Assembly (NCBI GenBank): GCA_964035545.1
Contig: OZ037771.1
Coordinates: forward strand, 8,914,408-8,978,407
Reading direction: 5' to 3'
Length of the DNA: 64,000 nucleotides
From: Bugula neritina
Taxonomy: Eukaryota > Bryozoa > Gymnolaemata > Cheilostomatida > Bugulidae
Shown: in pieces, positions 36,601-48,800 of the stretch
How positions within the stretch are numbered: position 1 is the stretch's first letter
How the letters are laid out: the number at the start of each line of letters is the position of its first letter
Made by a program: the position numbers and the translations under genes
The notes under the pieces: generated by a model
What the model was told of the DNA's origin: nothing
Seen by the model: the letters and a program-made list of their open reading frames with translations, nothing else
Database searches by the model: none

Positions 36601-39600
36601 TCCTATCCACTCAGGTTGACCACGCTCAAAACAGGAAGCAGTTTGCCAAAAACATCCACGAATACGGAGCCATCCAGGAGAAGATAGCTGAGATGGTGAT
36701 GAGGCACTACGCCACCGAGAGTATGGCCTACATGGTGGCTGCCAACATGGACAAAGGAGCAAAAGAGTTCCAGATAGAGGCAGCCATAAGGTGAGGCCGG
36801 TATGCAGACTGTCGCTTGTTATAAAGTCAGCTGACTGATATAAATAGAGAGGCATTCAGCTTGCAGTAAGGAGCAGCTGTGGTCTAGAGTCAGAGCGTTT
36901 GCCTAATAAGCACGAAGTCGTGGGTTGGAACCCCCCCCCCCTCCCCCCTGACAAAAGCCATTGGTGATGTTAAAAAGAGCATTCAGTCATAATTACTCCT
37001 GTGCCTCATCTGAATAAGTCTTTAGCCCACATTTTTTAACAAAAAAGCCCTTTCCATCAGGGGTTTCTCATAGAGATGGCAGCTATAAGCTTGCGAGAGT
37101 TTATTCAACTTATAGTCATATGCTCTTCCTAAATCAGTTTGTGCTGTAAGCATTCACCCGAGACACTGAAGAATCTTTAGCTAGAGTGCGCACTGCCTCC
37201 TCTTTACTAGCTGTATTGAGATAGCCGCGGATCCTGTGTTCGCTGCGATGCTGGCTGGCTACAGTGATGCTGTGTGCTGCTTGTAGCAAAGTGTATGGCT
37301 CTGAGGCCGCTTGGTTCTGCTGCGACACAGCTATGCAGGTTCTTGGTGGCATGAGTTACATGAAGGATACCGGGTTAGAGCGGGTGATGAGAGACCTTCG
37401 TATCTTCAGAATCTTTGAGGGTACAAATGATATTCTCAGGCTATTTGTAGCTCTCACTGGAATACAGGTAGGCGCTGAGGCTATTTAGATTTTAAACCTG
37501 CGAAATTCATTGCTTCTTTTTTCTCATTCCATGTCAACTTGAATAATGTTTCCCTTGCAACAAGCAATTTAATTTGAAAATAAAATATTGTTTTAGGATC
37601 AGTTTCTGTCGTGATATTTCAATATTTGACAACCATTTCTGTTAAATAATGAATGAAACCAAATGCCAGTGTCTTAGCACCTCTCAATCAGGTCACACTA
37701 TGGTGAATACAATTTAATTAAACTTGAATAATAAACAATAAAATAGACATGAATGCCATACTTCTTACATAATATTAGAGTCTTTTCTACACACTTTTTT
37801 AACACACTTTCTACACTTGCTTCATTACCTTCTACATTTGCTGTATGACCTACACCTTTCATTCTACATCTATTACATCATTCTATTCGCTCTATACTTG
37901 ACTTTTTCAACAGTAAAGTATAGAAATCAATGAGACTAACACTTCAATAATAAAATTTACCTGAACATTATTGTTTAGTCATATAATGACATAGTTCGAT
38001 GAGATTTCTGTTATAATCATATCTGTTGAATCCAGGTCATGCATGAAAGTTTTAATAGTTGTAAAAGCTAAAAATAAATGGTTGAGGTTTGGAGTTTGTG
38101 TAGCACTATAGGTTGCTGCTTTACTGCTGCCACTATTGCTACTGTCATTATTCATTCTGTCACTATTCCTTCTGTCACTATTACTATTGTCACTATTCTG
38201 CTTTACTACTGTCACTCTTACGCTGCCACTCTTGTAGTATGCTGGTGGTCACCTCAAGGACGTCCTTGCTGCTCTCAAAAGTCCAGTCTCTAATCCCGGC
38301 CTTCTAGTCGGCAAGGCAGTCGAGAAAGCCAAAAGATCAATGGGAGTTGTGTCCTCCATATCGGTAGTCGGCGCTCATAGTGAGCTGGCGGCTGAGGCTG
38401 ACAAACTCGGCACTTGCATTGCCATGTTTGGTGGCAGCGTGGAAGACCTGCTCGCCAAGTATCAAAAGAAGATAGTTGGTAAGAGAGAGCTCATTGTGTA
38501 GTAAGAGAGAGCTCAGTGTATGATAAGAGAGAGCTCAGTGTGTAGTAAGAGAGAGAGCTCATTGTATAGTAAGAGAGAGCTCAGTGTATAGTGAGAGAGA
38601 GCTCAGTGTGTGATAAGAGAGAGCTCAGTGTATAGTAAGAGAGAGCTCAGTGTATGGTAAGAGAGGGAGCGCAGTGTACAGTAAGAGAGAGCTCAGTGTA
38701 TAGTGAGAGAGAGCTCAGTGTATAGTGAGAGAGAGAGAGGGCTCAGTATATAGTAAGAGAGAGCTCAGTGTATAGTAAGAGAGAGCTCAGTGTATAGTGA
38801 GAGAGAGCTCATTGTATAGTAAGAGAGAGCTCAGTGTATAGTGAGGGAGAGCTCAGTGTATAGTAAGAGAGAGCTCAGTGTATAGTAAGAGAGAGCTCAG
38901 TGTATGGCGCCAGCTCTCCCTGGTCCCTTCTAAGCTGAAAAATAATTTTATTATGCATTACTCATGACATTTTTTCTAAGCAGTGTTTTCTACTTTTCTC
39001 TGACATCTTTATATGTTATGCATTTTTATGAGTTTTCTTCAATAAATTAAATTGCTATTTGATTAAGTTTTCAATGTGCTAATTATCACTCTGCAGTTGC
39101 GGTGTTTTAAAGCCGACGTAACAGCATACCATACCAGCCTCCGGAATATTCTTATGCATATTATGTGGTAGTTTGTCTTACACTTTGATTGATTTGCTCT
39201 CGTGTCTGTTGGCTGCATGCACTCTCATTAGAATAAAATAATTATTATGTATTCTAATTTTAAATTTGCTAAATTGGGTATTTTTTGCTGGAAACTGAAA
39301 CCAACTAAATTCGTCCGTCAGTTTATGACTGACAGCTTGCTTTGTGCAGGTTGCCGTGTGCAGGTTGCTGATGACTGTCCTGTATTCACTATCTGGTAGG
39401 ATGGGTGCTGTTCACCTCTACCTTCTAATAAGTTGCTCAAAACAATATGATTATAGTTTGTTCAACTTTGCAGAACGTGTTTCTTATTTCTGTTTTCTAG
39501 ACGAGCAGTTTTTGTTGTGGAGGATAGCTGAGGCAGCAATAGACATATATTCCATGTCAGCAGTCATCTCACGCTGTTCTGCTGCCCTGACATCTGGTCT

Positions 39601-40962
39601 TCCTTCTGCTGAACATGAGAAGGTCATCTGCCAGACTTACGTGGAAAAGGTGAGTCACTGGTGTCTCCCTCTCCCCCCTCCCCTGTGACTCGGAGGGCAA
39701 CTTTAAACATTGTGTCATAATGTTTTAAAATGGAAAGTTTTGCTTGTCTGTTGGTTCAACTTAGATTACAGTCTGCCTTCAGTGGGGAAGTTTTGCTGTG
39801 CAGTATCAGCTGCTTTACTGTGTCTGACCACCTCAACTAACTGACCAGCGGCCGCACTGCATTGTGACCTACACAGTGACATCACGCTGACTGGCTGACA
39901 TGTCAACTGCTGCCTTCCTGTCTGTCTACTGCCTTCACTCATTTACCTCGAGTATTGGGGAGTTTATAATTTGTTATCCAGGCTGATACTTCAAACATTG
40001 CAGAATTAAGCAGTACTTTAGTAACACTTGTTTTAGCTATGCTTCAGGAATCTGTTTATTATCCCATGATGATAATTTATTAGTAATTACTGTTACTAAT
40101 TCACCATCACATGACTACTGAACGAGTCACTCCACCCTCCAAATATTCACACCCCCTACTTTGAAGCTGATTCAACAAAGTAACATTCAGATATATTAAT
40201 AGATGTTAACTTGGCATTGTTCCTTCATTAATTTATGAGATATTTATAATGGACATGTCATCTACACATTATGGTGTATAATGTTCTAAATTTCGTTTAT
40301 GCTTTATGTTGGACAGATGTAACTTTGCTCTCTATAAGTTGTTTGGCGGAATAATTAGCAGTGTCCCGCTATCAGAGCCTCTATTTAATTTCTCAGTTTC
40401 TGTTGGAGCAGAAAGGCTATCCCCTATGCATATATCACCTCAACAAGTTTTTCCTGTTAGGGATTCCCATCCTTAGTCTTGCTCTTACTCAGTACTCCCA
40501 CACTTTAAACACTTTGTAGTGTGAGGGAGGGTGATTCATGCTGTATTAATCTAAACACCTAACTTTAACCACTTTTATTTGAAATGTACCGACTTCAAAC
40601 AAGAACTTTTTATGAGCTGTTTTAAGCTACATGAGAAGCTTGATGACTTGCAGCTTAAACTGAACTGTCCACTTGCCAACAGACGTGTTGGTCATGTTGT
40701 CACATATTTTAATCTTGCTCAGGTCTAAATATTTTATCTATTTAATTGAGTCAATGGTTCAATAACTTGAATCTCTTGTAAAGCAAATCCATTTATTTCT
40801 TAAACTTCACTGCTGTAGGCCACTCAAAGGGTGAAGGACAATCTCGGAGAATTAACATCCACACCTCACCAAGCCATATTCAAGAACATGTCGTTGATCT
40901 CTAAACAAACGGTAGCCAATGCAGGAGTAATTGCTCAGCATCCTCTAGGAGGCTCCTTGTAG
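30695..40962 (+). CDS. ACADVL: Very-long-chain acyl-CoA dehydrogenase, mitochondrial, 14 exons
   Basis: Exons: 30695-30765, 31462-31531, 31914-31983, 32150-32214, 32662-32836, 33638-33798, 34242-34355, 34692-34777, 35022-35220, 36615-36790, 37287-37467, 38238-38478, 39501-39649, 40819-40962 (633 aa; human about 655). All phases agree. Exon 2 needs a GC donor (GAG|GCATGT) and is the least certain. A Ser/Lys/Arg-rich leader ([19 protein letters not shown]) fits mitochondrial import. Core motifs: [77 protein letters not shown]. The Glu of FEGTND (about residue 440) is the catalytic base. The extra C-terminal domain typical of VLCAD/ACAD9 follows, ending LGGSL. The enzyme oxidises long acyl-CoA at the inner membrane using FAD, the first step of beta-oxidation. 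ACAD9 is the alternative. Three introns have repeat arrays anchored on splice sites. Confidence 0.93.
30766..31340. repeat. Drifting low-complexity DNA in ACADVL-like intron 1
   Basis: Starts just after the first donor with TTAAACTTAAAGTACTAGTAG-type words. It runs through GTA/CTA-rich words (TACTAGTACTACTACTAGTA) and then GATAGTGAT-type words. Same character as 23.9-26.7 kb and 53.1-54.5 kb. Confidence 0.6.
32055..32160 (+). repeat. 29-bp tandem repeat carrying the exon 4 acceptor
   Basis: Three units (32055, 32084, 32113) and the start of a fourth that runs into exon 4. Each has the form ACTTGTAGTTCTTGATGAAG with GTGTGTGTTT. The acceptor TTACTTGTAG appears with its AG ending at 32091, 32120 and 32149. 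Only the last is in phase. Using the AG at 32120 would add 29 nt that include an in-frame TAG. Confidence 0.88.
35208..36590 (+). repeat. 39-bp minisatellite starting at the exon 9 splice donor
   Basis: About 35 units, each containing TATAGCTAAAGCAGTTAGTG and then TTGGTACTATATAGTTATA. The last 13 bases of exon 9 (TATAGCTAAAGCT) and its donor GTGAGT form the first, slightly different unit. Each later unit repeats exon-like bases plus a GTTAGT or GTGAGT donor. The array fills nearly all of intron 9 and ends about 25 bp before exon 10. Confidence 0.95.
36871..37101 (+). mobile_element. tRNA-headed SINE, second diverged copy
   Basis: Same head and body as the copy at 18766-18980 (GTGGTCTAGAGTCAGAGCG, then CATTGGTGATGTTAAAAAGAG). 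Box B is degraded to GGTTGGAACCC and extended by a C run. Probable imperfect target duplication: ATTCAGCTTGCAGT at 36854 and ATTCAACTTATAGT at 37102. It lies in intron 10 of the ACADVL-like gene. Confidence 0.8.
38120..38237 (+). repeat. Pyrimidine-rich short repeat abutting the exon 12 acceptor
   Basis: Imperfect repeats of CTGTCACTATTCCTT and related words end at the acceptor CTTGTAG|TATGC (38237/38238). The polypyrimidine tract itself seems to have expanded. Confidence 0.6.
38479..38905 (+). repeat. 22-bp minisatellite starting at the exon 12 splice donor
   Basis: About 19 units of AGTAAGAGAGAGCTCAGTGT + AT, beginning at the first intron base (GTAAGAGAGAG at 38479). Each unit repeats a GTAAGA donor hexamer. 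Confidence 0.92.
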
Positions 40963-41182
40963 AGATCAATTGTGGAGTTAGTGTGTTTGGAGCTGTATGT
41001 TAAGAATGGTACATCTATCTTATGTGACTGCTATACAAGATTGTGCCATGCTTTGATATTCCATGCTTGTTCTGTAAGAAAAATATTTTTATTATGGTGT
41101 TTAGTATCTATTGTAACTTACTGATTGTATTTTAAGAATATGTAGTTTTAAATTATTACTGTATTACTATGCCGTATATACC

Positions 41183-41188
41183 AATAAA
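41183..41188 (+). terminator. Polyadenylation signal AATAAA, ACADVL-like gene
   Basis: Canonical hexamer about 220 bp after the stop codon, in an otherwise plain 3' flank. Confidence 0.6.
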
Positions 41189-42810
<1,622 letters not shown>

Positions 42811-45800
42811 ATGCACCTGCTCCTCTTCCTGGTATACGCTGGAGTCAGCGTCTATGGGTATCCCGGGATATATTACTCTGGAGATGGCAGCGGGGAACAG
42901 TCAGAAGAACTTGGTAAGTGCCACCTTTTGCAAATTTTAAGACTTGTAATAATCTTTAGATTTATCTGAAAGACAAAGAGTTATAAGGACTGAACAAAAT
43001 TTGTCAAATCCTGTTGACTCTTTAGCTCTGCTCAATATAATCATTTCATACAACCTGGTGACTTGCAGTTTAAGACTCACTAGAACTTAACAGGGTTGAA
43101 TTCAAACTCTAGTGCTTATCTTTTTATTTATCTTTAAAAAATCATTTAATGCAAGGTTTTGCTTTTGAAAAAATATTATCTAAGCTGCGTGCTCTTTTCT
43201 CCTCCCCCCCCCCCCCCTCCAGTCAGGAGGTCTAGTATGACATGCCATGATACAATACCTTGGTGACTCACTGCTCACCTTTTCCAGTTCTGCATATAGT
43301 CTATGGAATTTCTGCTAACTGGTTTATCAATCTCTTCATTTCATATTAATGTAGTTTTTCTTGCAATAAAACACACATTTTAAAGTAATTATAGATTCCT
43401 AAAAAAATTAATACAATATTAATCTCTATGAACTGCTACACAAATTATAATAGAAAAATGATGTGATTAATTTATATTTGTAGATACATGTAACATATGC
43501 TTACAGTCTATAAGAGATAGACTAGTATCTTCACATGATATACAGAGATCACACTGTGAGGAGTAAGTGTTCCATGCTATGCTTGCTGTTCTTACTACCC
43601 ATATATGTTCACACGTGAGCTCCACATACTTCAAAGTAGTTGACTTCAAGCAAAAATGCTTCTGATATATTGAGATCAAATATTGCCAGGCTGAGGTAGG
43701 TGCAGTAATGGAGAAGTTGAGAAAAGCTTGTGACCTAGATTAGAAATGTAGCATATAAAGTTATGTTCTTGCGATAATTTCAACTCGCGCTACAAACCAA
43801 AGTTTAATAATAAAATTGAAGAACTTAGGCTATCTCAATTTCTCCACTTCTGCTCCTAAATGGTTTCTCTTCTCTGCAAGCATATAGGAGCAAGTATACA
43901 GCCGGGTTCATGAGTCATTAAGGTTTTATACATTCTCGTTCAATATTCTTGATATTTTCAAACTAGTTGGAGAATGGAGAATTGGTTGCTTATTAACAGC
44001 TAATGATCTCTAAAATATATAAAACATAATATGCTAGTATGAATTTTTAACACTTTTCAGGTGTGATGATACATGCAATAATAATTCACTTATTTCAATG
44101 GGATTTCAAAAGCATATATTTGAAGTATTTATGTAACATGTTATAAATTACCTCCAATTTAATGGAGCAGATGACTTGTGGGCCAAATAAAACACATTAT
44201 CTGGTCGCAGCTTATATTCACTCAAGCATTTAATGTATATATTTTATTGTGCACTCACATGGAAAGATTTGAACCATTTATGATTTTATTAAATTCTGTC
44301 ACCATTCCTGACAGTGTTGAAGTAAAAGTTAAACATGGTTATGTTCAACTTAATGCTACCATATGGGTATAATATAATTAAACTCATATAATTGCCCACA
44401 ACCTCAAGTGTCATGTTAAAAATATTCATTACTCTGTCAAAATTACTCAAATGTAGGTGATTTTTTGTGAGTTTGAAACTAGAAATTATAAATGAGCAAC
44501 CGCAGCTGTTATTTATCAAGTGTTCCTTCTGTCACCTGTATGCAACCCACCCTTCTTTCACTTTATTCCAATGAACTCTTTCAAAGTCAGCAAAGGTCTC
44601 AATCAGTCCTTGCGTTCTGTATGCACCTGCAGCTACTGTTATGGTAATTTTATTTGTTGCATCACAAGGTATTCAAACCTTTCTTCACAATTGGTAATGA
44701 AATCTTCCGCATAACTCAAAGTATGTGTACTTTTATTGAAAGGTTTTTATGGTTAAATACATGAATGACTATTCAATAACTCATCTTGGTTTACATGAAA
44801 AGCAGTTACATACAAGAATCTCTTTGACTTATAATTTCTAATAAACTTTGAAAGTTATAAATTCAGTATAAACGAGGATGAAATATAATAGGAGGAGTTA
44901 TGGAAATAATAATAGTATCTTTTTTTCATTTATATAATAGCATGTAAAGTGCATAATATATAATATACATATGATGCAATAATAATATAAATACCGCATA
45001 AATATAGTGTCTGCAGCAAGCAGTCTCTCTATGAACTGTATGACATTTGGCACTAGTTTTTTGCTGTTCTTAGTTAATTGTATGAATTTGCTTACAGTAT
45101 TTCTGATAAATTTATAAACCACAGAGCTCTAAATATCTTGCTTACATTTACAGTATGCTGGTATTCATCCATCTGTGTTATTTTTCTTTTAAGATTACAT
45201 GAGTATAATATCCATCAGTTGAATTTATATGGCCCCACTGCAAGTTTACATCAACAATTATCATTACTTTTATATAATGCAGCAACCATTGAATAAAAGA
45301 TACCACTTGGGTATTGGCATTCTAAATAAAACTAAGTCGACACAACTCCTCAATAAAGAGTTTGATTTCTGTTGAATATTTCTTTCACCAACTATAAGTT
45401 CTAACTTTAAATTTTAGAGTGTCAAAGGTGACCGAGTGCTTCGAAAGATGTACCCCACGAGTCCCACTTTCTACAGACCCCAACAGCATAGAAGTGTTGA
45501 AAATGATGGAACTGTTGTCTAAAATATTTAGTATACTAAAATCAAAAAACTGTGAAATAAATGAAGGTAGGAATTCATCTTATATAAATGTAGTTGTAAG
45601 CTAGCTGAGTGAAGAAACATAATTTATGTTTTTAACATAAAGGGGCTTGCAAAAACAACCGACACAACAACAGGGCTTTAAAATCCAGCGTCCAAAGAAG
45701 ACACTAAATATTTTCTTTGGGGTCAAAGTTGTTGATGTTTTTGCTTAACTGGTAATTCTATAACCCCAGTCTGTCTGTTGTTTTTTAATGCAAAGTTCAT

Positions 45801-48800
45801 TCCCCTCTAAATCGTTGCTTGTAAGTAAATACCTGTCAGCAAAACATTCTCTGCGCTTCAAAACACTTTCATGCTCTTTAATAAATGAAACTAAACTAAA
45901 ATCTAGTAATAGAATTATGAAATGTAGCAAATTAAATCCATATACGCATGAAGGTATTCGGTAGAAATGGCACCGGTAAAAATGGCACAGTAAAATGGCA
46001 TAGGTAATAATGGCACCGGTAATAAGGGCAAAAATGACAAAGTAGGTAAAAATAACACATTTTCAATATTAGGGTTTTGGGTTTGAAGTTTGAGGTTTGG
46101 GAAAATTTACCATTAGTGTGCCATTTTTTTCTACTTTTCCATTTGTGCCTTATTACTGGTGCCATTATTACCTGTACCATTTTTTTACCGTGCCATTTTT
46201 ACCTGTGCTAATTTTACTGGTGCCATTTTACCGAAAGTCAAACATTAAGTCTGTTCGAAGTTTATATACTGGAAACAGAAACTAGCATTTTTCCTTCTAA
46301 CATAGATTTGTAAAAGTTGTTTATGCTGCTAAATAAGGGGAATGCTAGATAAATTAAAACATCACAATATTATTATAGAGCAAGTTGAGTTTAGAGAGTG
46401 TAGACCAGGGTGCTCACACTTCATATACTTTATATCACCAGACAAACTTATTTCCATGTATTAAACTGCATGCAGTCACACGGTGATACATGAAGTTATT
46501 TACCTCAAAGTGTTATAACACAAAAAGTATTGTTTTTCTGGAGTATTTTAATATTTGTTAATCAACATTGTTTTTAGGACGGATTTGCTATAGCAGTAAA
46601 ACTTGTTTTGTTCAAGCTTATTAATTGATAAAGAATTAAGTTAAAATTAAAATTTGTTAAATAATAATAGTATGTTTTAGGGAATTGTTGAACAATCTAA
46701 ACTACGAATTGTGATCTAAATTTCGAACCTTTAAATCAGTAATTAATACAACAACAACTTATTTATAAACCCCAGCAATAGATTTCAATAAGCTGAAGGT
46801 ACTTTTTGTTTGCAAGTTCGCACTCCAAATAGAGCCAATAAATGAATTTTTACTTTAAAATGCTTGAAATGTCATAGTAGTATGAGTTTCAAATTACATT
46901 AGCTCTGATTTACCAGTACTTGTATCAACTATAGTACTTATGCTGCTGCTGTGATAAAAGATAAGATGAAAGTTTTAGCCACAATGTTTGTCTTGGTAGA
47001 AAATAGATTTACACAGATAGTTTTACTACATAGAGTCACCAAGATATACTAAACAGTCTATATATGCAAACAATCTGACAATTTAAAGAAGTTTAACATC
47101 CCAAATTTAACAACATTTAGTGTTGCAATATAAACCTCTACACTGTACCACTAAATAACATAGTGTTGAAGGTGTCAATAAACTCATATAAGAGTATAAA
47201 GCAAATGACACCTATGAACTAGGACAAGTAAAGAATCAAATTCAGAGTTTAGGTAATGTTGTCTGAGGCTTGTTTTTATACTTGCAGAAACTGCTCCAGG
47301 CTGTGACCAAACTATATTGGACTGCATAAAGCCACTTACCCTAGTCAACACATATACGGATAGTCTCAGAAAATTATACTGCAGGTAAGGACAAAAATTA
47401 AAATAAACTAAGTCGATCATTTCCATAAATGACTTTTTAAGGCATACCAGTAGTTGTGTACTACCTTCGCTAGCAAAGATGGCCGCAATATGCTAATTTT
47501 GGGATATTCTTCATTGATATTTACATTCAGAACAATTTCATTAAAATGACAGAGTCTTAATGGAGATAGCACATTCATAGTAAGCAATTGGGGCTTGAGT
47601 TCACAATGTAGTAGGCTGTTTGAGTCACCTATGTAAACTCTAAGCTCTTCACCATAGAAAAAGGAGTTGCAATGTTTAATTGTGGTTTGGAACTAGTGAA
47701 TAGACCCACTCAAGAAGCTTTAGGCTTTTATTAGCAGTTAACATGGCTGACACAAGTGGTCAAAATAAATAATTCACTGTACAACCACCCAAGTAAACCT
47801 TCATTGCCGTTTCTGAATGTTGTGTATAAATTATATTATAATCTGTGACTTAATAAAAGGCTCTTACACTTGTTTTGCTGTTTCCTAATTTTCAAGCATA
47901 TGAAACAGAATTTTTAGGTTCTGTAATATTACAGTCCTGGTTAGGAAAGATATAGGCAACCCTTGTATTATGTGCTACAAGCACCCTTTATCTGGGCTTT
48001 GATAGGGTTGTGATCTAAATTTTTGTCTTAAAGCCTTTGAACGAATCATCTGAGCCTCAAAACAGTTTTATAAGTCAACTTCATAATATAAATGCATTAG
48101 TTTATTGTTTCAATAAAAATAATAAATTTCACAATTCAGACACCAAGAGCTTGCCAATTAGAGAATCTTAAAACAATGCATAAACTATGGGAGACAATTC
48201 TTCTAAAACAATTGCTGTACGAGAATTGAGTTAGAAAATTCTATACAACAATAATAAAACATTTTGATTAATGAAAAAGTACTCAAAAGTTATTTAGGGC
48301 TAAAAGAAGAGCAAAAGCTGAAACATTCAGTAAGTTTTTTTTATAAATAGATGTACATTATCATACTTCATAGTATGGATAAGGCTTAGTAAAGCTGCTG
48401 CTATACAAAATGTCAAACAGGCAGGCATGTGTATGATATGAAGATTTATAGTCATCATAGTTTCTACACTGTTTAGCAGCAGACTCTTTTTAAAACCATT
48501 TGAATTGCACTCTCCGCATAAATAGTCAATCAACTGTGTATGAAACATATTCTCCACAAATTCTTCTGAGGAGATAGTGTGTATGCCAGCCTATAAACAT
48601 CTCCATTTTTTTAAAGTCCCAATTGCTGTGAGAAACCTGATTCCCACCATATGCTGACTGTTAAGATGTTTCACCATGCAAGTCATGATGAGATGCTTTT
48701 CTTGATATAGATACTTAATGTCGAGATTCAAACTCAATGTATAACTTGGATATTATGCTAGCTGTCAGGGTTATACTGAACCATGCCTTATCCCTCTCTC

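Noticed and set aside
43467-44714. Short frames of 64-76 codons in the orphan gene's first intron
   Set aside because: No matching phase or cysteine pattern to make them extra exons. They are kept only as a reason to expect possible missed exons.
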